Part shown: piece after piece, positions 37,836 through 46,841 of the stretch
How positions within the stretch are numbered: the stretch's first letter is position 1
How the letters are laid out: each line of letters begins with the position of its first letter
Source: Spirochaetaceae bacterium
Lineage (GTDB): Bacteria; Spirochaetota; Spirochaetia; DSM-27196; PWMO01
NCBI GenBank assembly: GCA_007693945.1
Contig: RECP01000052.1
Coordinates: 1 to 64,000, forward strand
Reading direction: 5' to 3'
Length of the DNA: 64,000 bases
Position numbers and translations under genes: made by a program
The notes under the pieces: generated by a model
Told to the model about the DNA's origin: nothing
Seen by the model: the letters and a program-made list of their open reading frames with translations, nothing else
Database searches by the model: none

Positions 37836-38858
37836 TCACAGCGGCGACCGGTCGCCCTGCAGCTGCTGAAGACGCTCCCGTAGTGCCTCCACTTCGGCGT
37901 CCGACACCGGTCGGTCCGACTCCAGGCGCCGGTTTATGTCGCTCAAGAGCGCGTTGATCCTGTCGATTTCAGCCTCGATCGCGGCACGATCGTTCGGACG
38001 TCGCCGTTGCTCGGGTGTGCGTTCTCGCACCGCTGTGGCCGGGGCTACCCGCCCGGGCGCCAGTTGCGCCGTACGCGCCAGCCCCTCCCCCCGGCCCACC
38101 ACAAATGAGATATGATATGTCTCCCCGGGCTGCAGCGTCCGGGGAGCATAGTAGACTGCCGCCGCTGAATCGTTCATGGAATACGGAATCAGATCAAACG
38201 AGCGATCAGCGCGTACCACATAGTCCCAGCGGGCGTCTTTCAACCGCTTCCAGTTGGCAAAGAGGACTGCGTCGGCATCGGTGATCGCTTCCCCGCCGAC
38301 CAGAAAGAAAAGCGCAATCTGACCGTCTGATGAAAGCCAGTAACTGTTATGCGGCCCCGGCTCCATGCGGTACTCGCTGCGGATCTCGCGTCCGTCGCCG
38401 GTCACAAAGTGCACTTCGCGCTGTTCACCCAACCACGTATCGAGCAGGTAACGCACCGCCACCACGCGCGCCGACTCGGAGCGATTGACCACCCTGACCT
38501 CGCCGTTGGCGACCCCGCTGACGCCGTTGGACGTCGTGAAGCGCTGCTCAACCTCAATCGTAGCCGAGCGCCAACGAATACCGATCCAGCCGTCGCGTTC
38601 TTCGACGCTGCGTTCAAAACCGCCTCCGGTGCCCATGCGGTGAATACGGTTGCCTTCCAGAACGCTGATGCCGCTGGTACGCGGGTCCGGTTCAAACAAC
38701 AGCGCAGTAGTCAGACCGCCCGGTCCGACCGCGTGCAAAGAGAAGCTTCCGCCGGCGGGATCCAGCCGCACCGTCAGGCTGCCGTCACTACTCTCCAGCG
38801 TCCACGCTCCAACCGCCAGACAGAGCATAAGCGAGCAGAACAGCACCAGCGGTTTCAT
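37836..38858 (-). CDS. exported beta-rich protein with C-terminal coiled coil
   Basis: This 340-residue protein has an N-terminal signal peptide (KPLVLFCSLMLCLAVGAWT), a beta-rich body (residues about 20-265) and a C-terminal coiled coil (about 285-335; DRINALLSDINRRLESDR, DAEVEALRERLQQL). It does not match a family I can name. Its ATG overlaps the stop of the upstream TPR gene by four bases, so both are probably made together as periplasmic or outer-envelope proteins. Confidence 0.72.
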   Translation of the reverse strand: MKPLVLFCSLMLCLAVGAWTLESSDGSLTVRLDPAGGSFSLHAVGPGGLTTALLFEPDPRTSGISVLEGNRIHRMGTGGGFERSVEERDGWIGIRWRSATIEVEQRFTTSNGVSGVANGEVRVVNRSESARVVAVRYLLDTWLGEQREVHFVTGDGREIRSEYRMEPGPHNSYWLSSDGQIALFFLVGGEAITDADAVLFANWKRLKDARWDYVVRADRSFDLIPYSMNDSAAAVYYAPRTLQPGETYHISFVVGRGEGLARTAQLAPGRVAPATAVRERTPEQRRRPNDRAAIEAEIDRINALLSDINRRLESDRPVSDAEVEALRERLQQLQGDRSPL

Positions 38859-39790
38859 CGCGGCGACTCCCCGGCCAGTTCGAGGTCGCGCAACAGCCGT
38901 TCCTTGACCAACAGCGCCTGCTCCTTGATTTCCGCCACACGCAGACGATTGGCAAGCTCACCCTCGACGGCCACATCGCCGCGCGCCTCACGCACGCGCT
39001 GCAACTCGGCCCGCGCGGCGTCTAATTGGGTTACCAGCTCGGCTATCTCCGCGCGTAACCGCGCGACCTGGCGCTCATCAGCGGAAAGCGTCCCGTCCAC
39101 GCCGTCACGATAGGCCGCCAGCGCTTCCTCGTATGCGCTGCGCGAGCGACGGAAGGCCTCGATAGTACGCAGGTGTTCCTCGTGACTCCACTGCAGCAAC
39201 CGTTGCAACTGCTCGTCGCGTTCACCGAGTTCGATAAGCGAGAGTCGATAGCCGGCGGCTTCGACACGAAAACTGGTTGGATATTCATCGATTACAGTCT
39301 GAAACAGTCGCGCCGCGCGTTCACGATGCCCGAGCGCCAGCAGCGCCTCACCCGCCCAGTAATAGGCGTTGGCAACGTAGTCGCTGTCCGGATAGCGACT
39401 GACAAACCCCTCGAACTGGACCAACGCCGCCTGGTATTCACCGGTGCTCAACCGCGCCCGAGCGCGATGATAGAAAGCGTCCGATACCCTTGGGTGATCG
39501 GGATACGACCTGATCACGTGATCAAAGTATCGCGCAGCCGCAACACCATCCTGCTGCACCAGCCGTACTCGACCCAGCCAGTACCACGCCTCCGGGTGCA
39601 ACTGCTCAGCCGCCGCGCTCTCTGTAACCCGCCTGAGTTGCATGGCCGCCTGCTCGAGTTCACCGCTCTGAAACAGCACGATCGCCTCATCGAACAATCG
39701 ACGCGCCGCAGCCTGCGTATCGCCATACAGCAAAGGAACAGCCGCCAGCATCAGACCGCTCAAAAGCAGGATCGATCCTCGGTACTTCAT
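38855..39790 (-). CDS. exported TPR protein (YbgF/CpoB-like layout)
   Basis: From ATG 39790 this 311-residue protein has a signal peptide (KYRGSILLLSGLMLAAVPLLYG), then TPR repeats (RRLFDEAIVLFQSGELEQAA, AARYFDHVIRSYPDHPRVSDAF in part, ALVQFEGFVSRYPDSDYVANAYYW in part), and a C-terminal coiled coil (residues about 225-310). The repeat type is like CpoB/YbgF proteins of the Tol-Pal envelope system, though no tol gene is visible. The frame upstream to 39946 is spurious. A good promoter precedes it. Confidence 0.78.
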   Translation of the reverse strand: MKYRGSILLLSGLMLAAVPLLYGDTQAAARRLFDEAIVLFQSGELEQAAMQLRRVTESAAAEQLHPEAWYWLGRVRLVQQDGVAAARYFDHVIRSYPDHPRVSDAFYHRARARLSTGEYQAALVQFEGFVSRYPDSDYVANAYYWAGEALLALGHRERAARLFQTVIDEYPTSFRVEAAGYRLSLIELGERDEQLQRLLQWSHEEHLRTIEAFRRSRSAYEEALAAYRDGVDGTLSADERQVARLRAEIAELVTQLDAARAELQRVREARGDVAVEGELANRLRVAEIKEQALLVKERLLRDLELAGESPR

Positions 39791-39830
39791 ATCAGCCTCT
39801 CTTGTCGGGCGTTTGCTCGTGTACGCACCC

Positions 39831-39859
39831 ATCATAGCGCATGCTGGCGTCGGGTTCAA
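39831..39859 (-). promoter_or_regulatory. promoter for the TPR / coiled-coil / TPR-membrane / dtd run
   Basis: On the minus strand TTGAAC (39859-39854) and TATGAT (39836-39831) are separated by 17 bases. The predicted start near 39824 leaves a leader of about 34 bases with an AGAGAGG ribosome site. Confidence 0.6.
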
Positions 39860-39949
39860 ACGGTCTAACGCCCTCTTCGCGCGCAACCCGCTGCACCGCA
39901 AGGACCGGTCACGCAACACCCGCTTACGGGCAACCCCCTGAACCACGCG

Positions 39950-39977
39950 TTGACTATCACACGCCTGATGGTATATC
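39950..39977 (+). promoter_or_regulatory. promoter for the TPR-greA pair
   Basis: TTGACT (39950-39955) and TATATC (39972-39977) are separated by 16 bases, about 35 bases before the ATG at 40012. Confidence 0.5.
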
Positions 39978-40011
39978 CTGTGACTAAATCTAGGTGTGTC
40001 GCCAGACTGTC

Positions 40012-40965
40012 ATGTCCCAGGATCATGTACGCCAGAATGAAGAACAGGTTCAACGCCTGCTGGATCAATCATACAACCTGCTCAAGCAGCGGCAGATAGA
40101 CCGTGCCGCTGAACTGATCGAGCGTGCACTGTCGGTCGATTTCGACAGCGCGGAAGTTGTTACTTCGCTGAAATATGTGAACTTCTGGAAAGACCGCCAG
40201 GCAACCGCGGATACGATTGGCGAGCAATTTGAGCGTGCCGAGTATCTGACGGGCCAATGGCGGCTCTTTCACAGCTTTGTGGACCGCGTGGGAGAACGGT
40301 CGGAAAAGTGTCTGTACGCCATCCGGCATCACGTCTTCGGACAGGCACTGGACCACTATCTGAAGCTGTACGACGAGTCCGGCGGTGCCGAAAGCGAGCT
40401 TCTGCTGCGGCTTGGCCGCTGCTACAAGGGGATGGGAGAGTACGACCGCGCCCTCGAGTATCTCGAGCAGGCCGCGGCGGGCCGACGAGACGATCCGCAA
40501 ACTCTGGCGGAACTCGCCGACTGTTACGCGCTGGTCAACGAGGTGCAGAAGTCAAAGGCGTTCTTCCGTGAAGCGTTCTTCATCGGAGCGGGGGCAATTG
40601 ACCTTCAGGTCCTCGAATCCGAGATGATCAGCCGTCTAGTGGAGAAGGTTCGTGAACTGGGTTTTGAGAGCCCGGCTCTCGAAGAATGGATTCCGGTGTA
40701 CGGAGTGTTGTATGGCGTGTTCACGGTGAAAAGAGAACTGCGATCCATCGAGTACGGAAAACTGAAGCAGTCAATTTACGCCCTCGAGCGGGAGTACAGT
40801 GACACGCGGCAATCCAACTCTGCGGCTCAGGCACGATTGTTCAACCGCTACTTCTGGTTGATCGATCACTATGTGAACACGCACGAAGATCAGAGCAAGA
40901 TCGATGAAGTCCTGCTGAAGATACGAAGCGTTGATTCCAGGATCTATCATCAGTACACCAATTGA
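40012..40965 (+). CDS. cytoplasmic TPR protein paired with greA
   Basis: From ATG 40012 this 317-residue protein has no signal or membrane segment. TPR-like repeats are clear at LLKQRQIDRAAELIERALSV and around CYKGMGEYDRALEYLEQA; the rest is helical. Its last residues run into the greA ribosome-binding region, and the two genes are separated by 17 bases. Its tight pairing with the repeat-rich GreA suggests a partner in transcription or stress, but that is inference. The frame from 39994 adds six residues and lacks support. Confidence 0.75.
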   Translation: MSQDHVRQNEEQVQRLLDQSYNLLKQRQIDRAAELIERALSVDFDSAEVVTSLKYVNFWKDRQATADTIGEQFERAEYLTGQWRLFHSFVDRVGERSEKCLYAIRHHVFGQALDHYLKLYDESGGAESELLLRLGRCYKGMGEYDRALEYLEQAAAGRRDDPQTLAELADCYALVNEVQKSKAFFREAFFIGAGAIDLQVLESEMISRLVEKVRELGFESPALEEWIPVYGVLYGVFTVKRELRSIEYGKLKQSIYALEREYSDTRQSNSAAQARLFNRYFWLIDHYVNTHEDQSKIDEVLLKIRSVDSRIYHQYTN

Positions 40966-40982
40966 GACAGGAGCAGATGAAA

Positions 40983-43697
40983 ATGGCGGAAAAGACGCTC
41001 ACGGGCAACCTGCTGGCAACCGTTACCGAGGCCCTCAATGAAGAAAAATGGACTCGTGCCACGCTGAATAACTACACCGTTCACAATTTTGAAGAGCTCG
41101 ATCAGATGCTCGAGCAGATCTTTACCTCGGGGCTTGAAGACGAAGTCAACGAAGCGTGCGCCGAGCATCTTCAGCACAGTCGCAACAGTATCATAGCCCT
41201 CTACCTCTCCGGGGTCATCCATCTGCGACGCCAGGTGGTCGACGATGCCAACCTGATAACCCTGATCAGTATCTTTACCGACAACCGCAAGTGGGGAATC
41301 GTGGAGTTCCTGGCCGAACGAATTCTGCAGTTCGGAGCCAACAAGGTCGCGTTGCGTACTCTCGCCGACTGCTATTCGAGTGAGAATCAGTCCGAGAAGC
41401 TGACCGGAGTGTGGGAGCAGCTGATCCGCGTCGATTTCGAAGAAGCCGACATCGTGCGCCACCTGGCCGACCAGAAGGAACAGGAAGGCAATGTCGAGGA
41501 AGCGGTTGACTACTACAAGAAAGCACTGCACCGCTACATCAACAAGAAGAACTTCAACGCCGTCAAGGAAGTGTGGCACCGCCTGATACAGTATGCGCCG
41601 GAGGACACGGAATTCTTCTATCATGCCGAGGGCAAGATCGCAAAATCGCTGAGCGAGGACCGTGCGGTCCAGCTTCTCGAGGACCTCTACCCGCATTTCA
41701 AGAAGCAGGCCAACTGGAACCGCGCCATCGATATCCTCAAGCGCATTCTCAACTACGACAGCAAGAACCCGTGGGCGCGCAAGGAAATCACCGAGTGCTA
41801 CCGGGAGCTCTACTCCGGCCACAGCCAGCTCGATGAGTTCATCAAGGTCTCCAACCTGACCCAGAGCTGGCGTAACATCCACGACGCAATTGCCGATTTC
41901 GAAAAGCATATCTCTTTCGATGCCGGTAACTTCGTCTTTCACCGCGCCTGGGGCGTCGGTCTGATCAAATCGGTTGCCGACGATACAGTGACAATCGATT
42001 TCGCGCGCAAGCGCAATCACAAGATGTCGCTCAAGATGGCCGTCAGCGCGCTCGACACGCTGCCCAGGGAACACATCTGGGTACTGCGCAGCGTGATCAG
42101 AAGAGACAAACTGCATCAGAAGGTCAAGAGCGACATCGCCTGGGCACTGCGAACCGTGATCCGCAGCTCCGGCAATGCCGCGGACATGAAGAAGATCAAG
42201 GCCGAGTTGGTGCCGCACATCCTGGAGCCGAAGGAATGGTCGGCATGGAGCACCAAGGCACGCCAGATTCTCAAGACCAACAAGCAGTTCGGCAATCCGG
42301 CCGACAAGCTCGATCATTTCGTGGTGCGTGAACAACCGATAACCTACGAAGAGAAGGTTTTCAACAAGTTCAAGGCGGCCAAGGGGTTCTTCGACCGGGT
42401 CACCCTGCTTTACGAATACCTCGACCATATCGAGAAATACGACAAGAGCGGCCCGGATTCCGACATGTTTCGCGAGATGTTCGATTTCTTTGTCACGTAC
42501 TTGCGCGCGCCGGCATCAATCGGAGAACAGGTAATCAGCAGCTTCCTGATTGTGCGCGACGTGGTCAAGAGCTATCCCTACCTGAACCCCGGCGTTGATC
42601 TCGATTTCCGACCTCTGTTCGACCAGGTCGACGGCGTCGAGGAGCTGTTTGCCTCAATCAGCGATACCGGACTGCGACGCAAGTTCCTGCGAGAGATCAG
42701 AAACCAGCTTCCCGACTGGCCCGCGTACTACGTGCGTCTATTCCCCTACCATCTGTCACGTGACATCATCGGTGACCTTGAACGCCACGATAAGACCGAT
42801 GAGCTGCGGCGGTTGTTCAGCGATGTGTCCAGGAATTATCGCGAATGGCGCGAGGCCTTCGTCTGGATGATTCGCAACTGCCTGAACGACGCCTGGCTGC
42901 AGCAGATGGACGTCGACTACGAGAAGATCCTGATCGGGATGATTCATATTCTCGACCTCACGGCGCGCGACGTCGATAACCGCCGTGACGTCACCGAGAA
43001 TCGCAAGCTCAATCGCCAGGTGCACACCTTCCTGTTCAAGGAAGGGCATCTTACCAGCTTTCTCCACGAAGCTGATGAGGACTCGATCAACCGTATCTAT
43101 ACGCTGGTCTCGGATGTAACCGAGCTTGATCCGTCGCTGGTTCTCGAACTCAAGCAGTGTATTCTTGACCGCTTCCCGGACTTCAAGTTCTACGGTGAGC
43201 AGGAAAAGGAGACCGTCAGCCGTGGGTTCATTGTTACCGGAACCTCTTATGAAGAGAAGCAGAAGCTGCTCAAGCGTATTCACGACGTGGAGGTGCCCGC
43301 TAACTCCAAGGAGATCAGTGAAGCACTGTCTCACGGAGACTTACGCGAAAACGCCGAGTACAAGGCCGCCAAGGAACGCCAGGACCAGCTGAACAGCCAG
43401 GCGGCTCGGCTTACCGAGGAACTCGATCGCGCGCAGATCGTGCGTAAGACCGATGTCGACCCGTCGACGGTGACGTTTGGCTCCACGGTGACTCTTTCCA
43501 ACCTGCTCGACGGAACATCTGAGCACTACACCGTGCTGGGGCCGTGGGAGTCCAATCCGGAACAGGGCATCATTTCCTACCTTTCACCCCTCGGTAATGA
43601 ACTCTACAACCGCAAACCGAACGAGGAGTTCCAGTTCGAGATCAACGAGACGCCGTATCATTACCGGGTCGAGAGTATCGAAGTCGCGGATTTCTGA
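40983..43697 (+). CDS. greA: giant GreA: helical-repeat N-terminal region plus GreA elongation-factor domain
   Basis: This is a protein of 904 residues, whereas ordinary GreA has about 160. The C-terminal 150 or so residues are a complete GreA: coiled coil with the catalytic tip GDLRENAEY (about residue 785) that stimulates RNA-polymerase transcript cleavage, followed by the FKBP-like globular domain (FGSTVTLSNL, LSPLGNELYN). The N-terminal 740 residues are helical with TPR-like repeats. Long GreA forms of this kind are known from Borrelia and Treponema. The start is ATG 40983, nine bases after AGGAG; 40962 and 40977 are less likely. Confidence 0.9.
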   Translation: MAEKTLTGNLLATVTEALNEEKWTRATLNNYTVHNFEELDQMLEQIFTSGLEDEVNEACAEHLQHSRNSIIALYLSGVIHLRRQVVDDANLITLISIFTDNRKWGIVEFLAERILQFGANKVALRTLADCYSSENQSEKLTGVWEQLIRVDFEEADIVRHLADQKEQEGNVEEAVDYYKKALHRYINKKNFNAVKEVWHRLIQYAPEDTEFFYHAEGKIAKSLSEDRAVQLLEDLYPHFKKQANWNRAIDILKRILNYDSKNPWARKEITECYRELYSGHSQLDEFIKVSNLTQSWRNIHDAIADFEKHISFDAGNFVFHRAWGVGLIKSVADDTVTIDFARKRNHKMSLKMAVSALDTLPREHIWVLRSVIRRDKLHQKVKSDIAWALRTVIRSSGNAADMKKIKAELVPHILEPKEWSAWSTKARQILKTNKQFGNPADKLDHFVVREQPITYEEKVFNKFKAAKGFFDRVTLLYEYLDHIEKYDKSGPDSDMFREMFDFFVTYLRAPASIGEQVISSFLIVRDVVKSYPYLNPGVDLDFRPLFDQVDGVEELFASISDTGLRRKFLREIRNQLPDWPAYYVRLFPYHLSRDIIGDLERHDKTDELRRLFSDVSRNYREWREAFVWMIRNCLNDAWLQQMDVDYEKILIGMIHILDLTARDVDNRRDVTENRKLNRQVHTFLFKEGHLTSFLHEADEDSINRIYTLVSDVTELDPSLVLELKQCILDRFPDFKFYGEQEKETVSRGFIVTGTSYEEKQKLLKRIHDVEVPANSKEISEALSHGDLRENAEYKAAKERQDQLNSQAARLTEELDRAQIVRKTDVDPSTVTFGSTVTLSNLLDGTSEHYTVLGPWESNPEQGIISYLSPLGNELYNRKPNEEFQFEINETPYHYRVESIEVADF

Positions 43698-43776
43698 ACG
43701 CCGAGTGCTGATAGTGCCGCGTACCGGCGGCCCGTGCCGGCCGACGCGCGTCGCTGCCGGCACTCGGGCCGGCGCG

Positions 43777-45285
43777 TTACATCCGCTCCAGCGCGTCGTG
43801 CGCTGTGCGACGGACCGCCTGATGGAACGGTTCTTCGGTCATTTCCGTCACACGCGCGCGGAGACCGCTCAAGCGGTGGCGTCCGGCCGCGCGTAGACCG
43901 TAGATTTGAATCACGAAGTTGGGATGGTGCAGGAGCCGTTCGTAAACACGGTTCGGCAGCCTCTGATCGGAAGTCGAAAGCAGCCTTCCGATCTGATCGA
44001 GAATACGCGACTGAGACTTGTTGTATTCGCCGTCGATCAGCGTTTCGACAAGCTCGAGGTGTGCCGCCGCGTCGTACTGCACTATCTTCTGCAATGCGGT
44101 TATGCGCAGTGCCTCGTTGTTGCGCTCATTCAGCACGAATTCGCGCAAGAACGTACGCGCGCGCCGGTCATCAAGTTGAGCCAGTGTTTCAAACGCCTGA
44201 CTGCGTACCGGAACCTCCGGGTCCCGTTCAGCTCGGAAGATGACCGCCGGAACGGCATCGGTCATGCCGTGACGCGCAATCCCCTGAAGCGCGGATACGC
44301 GCACGCGCCAGAACGAATCACGCAGCGCGTTGGTCAGAACCCGTTCGACCTGTTCACCCTGGAAATGGCCGATACCATTCACCGCGTAGGCCCGCAGCAG
44401 CGTGTCTTCGCTGGTTACCAGAGCGCTGAGCGCGTCAATCGCGCGCGGATCACCGATACGCCCGAGTGAATCAGCCGCGTAGCGTCGCACCGTTGCGTCT
44501 TCGCTGCTGTTTCCGCTGATGCGGATCAGCTCATCAACCGCCTCGGCCGCACGCAGCTCGCCCAGTGCCAGCACAACCGCACCGCGCAGACCGGTCGCCG
44601 TGCGGCGATCATTCAGCCGCACCAGCAACTGCTCGATGTCATCATCACCGCCGCGTCGCCCTATCGCACGCACCGCGCTCTCCGCCAACACCGTTTGGGG
44701 GCTGTCGCTGATCCGATGCAGTGCCTGCAATGTTTCGCGCGACGGCCTCTCCACGGCAGCCGCGATGTACCGCACACCGGCCACTACCAGGTCGTTGGGG
44801 TGCTCGCGCGGCTCACTCAGGATCAGTAATGCACGCTCTTCGGCCCCCGCGTAGCGCATCTCGGTGAAGAACTCCAGAATCCTGCGTCGTAGCCGCGGGT
44901 TAAACGAGGAATCGAACAACTCTGCGATTTCCTCGTGCAAACGCTCCTCACGCTGCTCCAGCAAGCTCTCCAGCAGCGACATGACTTCCGAGTCCATCCC
45001 GAACATGAGCGTGTCGCGCCAATCATCAATCGGTCCCCGCGGCCTCTGGCTCCCATCCTCCGCCTCGATCCCTGGTTCCCCGCCGGCCGGGGGTCCTTGC
45101 ACAGCGTCTGACGCGTCCTCGCCGGGAAGACCGGGTTGCTGCTGCTGTTCGGGCTCCGGCAACCCCGGAATGCCCTCTTCGCCACCCTCCTGCGCTGAGA
45201 CCTTCACCCCTGCCGGATCACCCGTCAGCAGCAGCAGCGTCAGCAGCAGCAGCAACCAACGACCGTGGCCACACTCGGTTCTCAT
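43777..45285 (-). CDS. exported HEAT-repeat protein
   Basis: This 502-residue protein has a signal peptide (WLLLLLTLLLLTGDPAGVKVSA) and a Pro/Gln/Gly-rich spacer (residues about 30-75). About eight HEAT-like helical pairs follow, seen as repeated AV-RAIGRRGGDDDIEQLL, AADSLGRIGDPRAIDAL and AVNGIGHFQGEQVERVL units. It is a likely protein-binding solenoid in the periplasm. It overlaps murJ by four bases and lies 79 bases from the convergent end of greA, a stretch with GC-rich dyads but no T tract. Confidence 0.8.
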   Translation of the reverse strand: MRTECGHGRWLLLLLTLLLLTGDPAGVKVSAQEGGEEGIPGLPEPEQQQQPGLPGEDASDAVQGPPAGGEPGIEAEDGSQRPRGPIDDWRDTLMFGMDSEVMSLLESLLEQREERLHEEIAELFDSSFNPRLRRRILEFFTEMRYAGAEERALLILSEPREHPNDLVVAGVRYIAAAVERPSRETLQALHRISDSPQTVLAESAVRAIGRRGGDDDIEQLLVRLNDRRTATGLRGAVVLALGELRAAEAVDELIRISGNSSEDATVRRYAADSLGRIGDPRAIDALSALVTSEDTLLRAYAVNGIGHFQGEQVERVLTNALRDSFWRVRVSALQGIARHGMTDAVPAVIFRAERDPEVPVRSQAFETLAQLDDRRARTFLREFVLNERNNEALRITALQKIVQYDAAAHLELVETLIDGEYNKSQSRILDQIGRLLSTSDQRLPNRVYERLLHHPNFVIQIYGLRAAGRHRLSGLRARVTEMTEEPFHQAVRRTAHDALERM

Positions 45286-46841
45286 CGCTTCTGTCTCCCT
45301 ATCAACGTCCGAAACGCCTCAACTTGCAGAAAATAATACATTATGAGAAGAATTCCGATCGCGCCGCCGGCCACTCCCGTCAGACGCAGCAGATTGGCTA
45401 GTGTGCTGCCCTCCATCCACCACGCACCGCTGTGCCTCAAGAAGAGACGAATGAAGAGTACCACCGGTGCTACAGAAAGCGTCACTTTCCCCATCGTAAC
45501 ACCAATTCGACGGAAATCCAGCCCACCGAGCATTCGATGCGCCTGGTGAATCATCAGAGCCAGCGCAACTGTGAACGCTGCCGAGTTGGCGATCGCCAGC
45601 CCGACTACCCGCAGTCGGGTCTCTTTGAGCCACAGGGAGAGTCCCACATCGAGCACGAAGGCTACCCCGGCGGTTAACAGCGGAATGCGAAATCGGCCGG
45701 TAGCGTAAAAAAAACGCTGAAAGAAGCTGAATGCACCCACGCTCAGCAAGCCGAGGCAGAAACCGCGCAGCGTGCGCGCCGCCAGATCCGTGTATCGCGG
45801 CTGGAATACTCCCCTCTGTAACGCCACCGCCACGATCTCGTGACTAAGCATTCCCATGATAACCGCCGAAGGCACAAGAAGCGCAATCAGGTAGCGAAAT
45901 CCGTACTGCAGCGACTGCTGCAGCCCCTGATTGTCACCGGCCGCGAACTGTCGGCTCATGCGCGGGAAGAGTACCGTTGTAATCGACGCACCAAAAATGC
46001 CGAACGGTAACTGCCAGAAAGTCAAAGCGTTGGTCATCGCCGATCCGCTACCGTCTTCGAGGCCGCTTGCGAACAGCATTGCCACCTGCTGGTTGATGGA
46101 GTAAATGGATGCCGTTCCAACCACCGGAAGCCACTGTGCCATGACCGTACGGAACCGCTGGTCGCCAAAACGAAACGACGGCCGGAAGTCGTAACCGAGC
46201 TTGATGAATTGCGGTACCTGAAACAGGATTTGCAGCACTCCACCTGCCAGCACGCCGACCGCCATCGCAAAGATCCCCATTCTGCGGTGCAGCAGCACGA
46301 TGGCGCCGATCACCGATATCGAAAACAGCAGCGGCGTCAGCGACGGGACCAGGAACCGGTTATGCGAGTTGATGGTTCCCATCAGCACCGCACTGATGCT
46401 GATAAGCAGCAGATAGTGGATCAGCCACCGAAACAGATCCGAAGCCAGCACCTGCCTGGCCGGTTCGGGAAAATCGAGGATTACCCCGACGATCTGGCTG
46501 GAGAAAAGCACCGATAACAGCATCAACGGCAGCAGAATCACGAGCTGCAGTGTAAGAACCAGACGCACGATGCGTCGCGACGACTCGCCGCTACCGTCCT
46601 CCACAATTGTCGTGCTGAGTACCGGAATGAAGGCTGAAGAGAGCGCACCCTCAGCCAGCAGTTTGCGCAGGTTGTTGGGAATGTTAAAAACCAGGTTGAG
46701 GACATCGGCCTCACCGGATCCGCCGAAGATCGCTCCAATAACCGCCACTCTGACAAACCCCAGTAAGCGCGATGCAGAGGTTGCCCCCATGACCACCAGG
46801 GTCGAGAGCGTGCTACGTCTCAGCGACTGTTCTTGCGCCAT
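45282..46841 (-). CDS. murJ: lipid II flippase MurJ (MviN)
   Basis: This 519-residue polytopic protein of the MOP superfamily has about 14 membrane helices and moves lipid II across the inner membrane. N-terminal signatures are SASRLLGFVRVAVIGAIFG and VFNIPNNLRKLLAEGALSSAF (in part), both typical of MurJ. The start is ATG 46841 (MAQEQSL), 29 bases inside the end of tgt; the frame upstream to 46883 is not conserved-looking. Confidence 0.94.
   Translation of the reverse strand: MAQEQSLRRSTLSTLVVMGATSASRLLGFVRVAVIGAIFGGSGEADVLNLVFNIPNNLRKLLAEGALSSAFIPVLSTTIVEDGSGESSRRIVRLVLTLQLVILLPLMLLSVLFSSQIVGVILDFPEPARQVLASDLFRWLIHYLLLISISAVLMGTINSHNRFLVPSLTPLLFSISVIGAIVLLHRRMGIFAMAVGVLAGGVLQILFQVPQFIKLGYDFRPSFRFGDQRFRTVMAQWLPVVGTASIYSINQQVAMLFASGLEDGSGSAMTNALTFWQLPFGIFGASITTVLFPRMSRQFAAGDNQGLQQSLQYGFRYLIALLVPSAVIMGMLSHEIVAVALQRGVFQPRYTDLAARTLRGFCLGLLSVGAFSFFQRFFYATGRFRIPLLTAGVAFVLDVGLSLWLKETRLRVVGLAIANSAAFTVALALMIHQAHRMLGGLDFRRIGVTMGKVTLSVAPVVLFIRLFLRHSGAWWMEGSTLANLLRLTGVAGGAIGILLIMYYFLQVEAFRTLIGRQKR

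Noticed and set aside
39883-39950. Imperfect GCAACCC-CTG-ACC direct repeats between the divergent TPR genes
   Set aside because: Only two good copies with mismatches and irregular spacing; not enough for a repeat family or operator call.
40950-42428. 492-codon minus-strand frame inside greA
   Set aside because: Antisense shadow of a conserved coding region, with no ribosome site or motif.
43698-43776. GC-rich dyads (CCGGC/GCCGG) between greA and the HEAT-repeat gene
   Set aside because: No T tract on either strand, so an intrinsic terminator cannot be supported.
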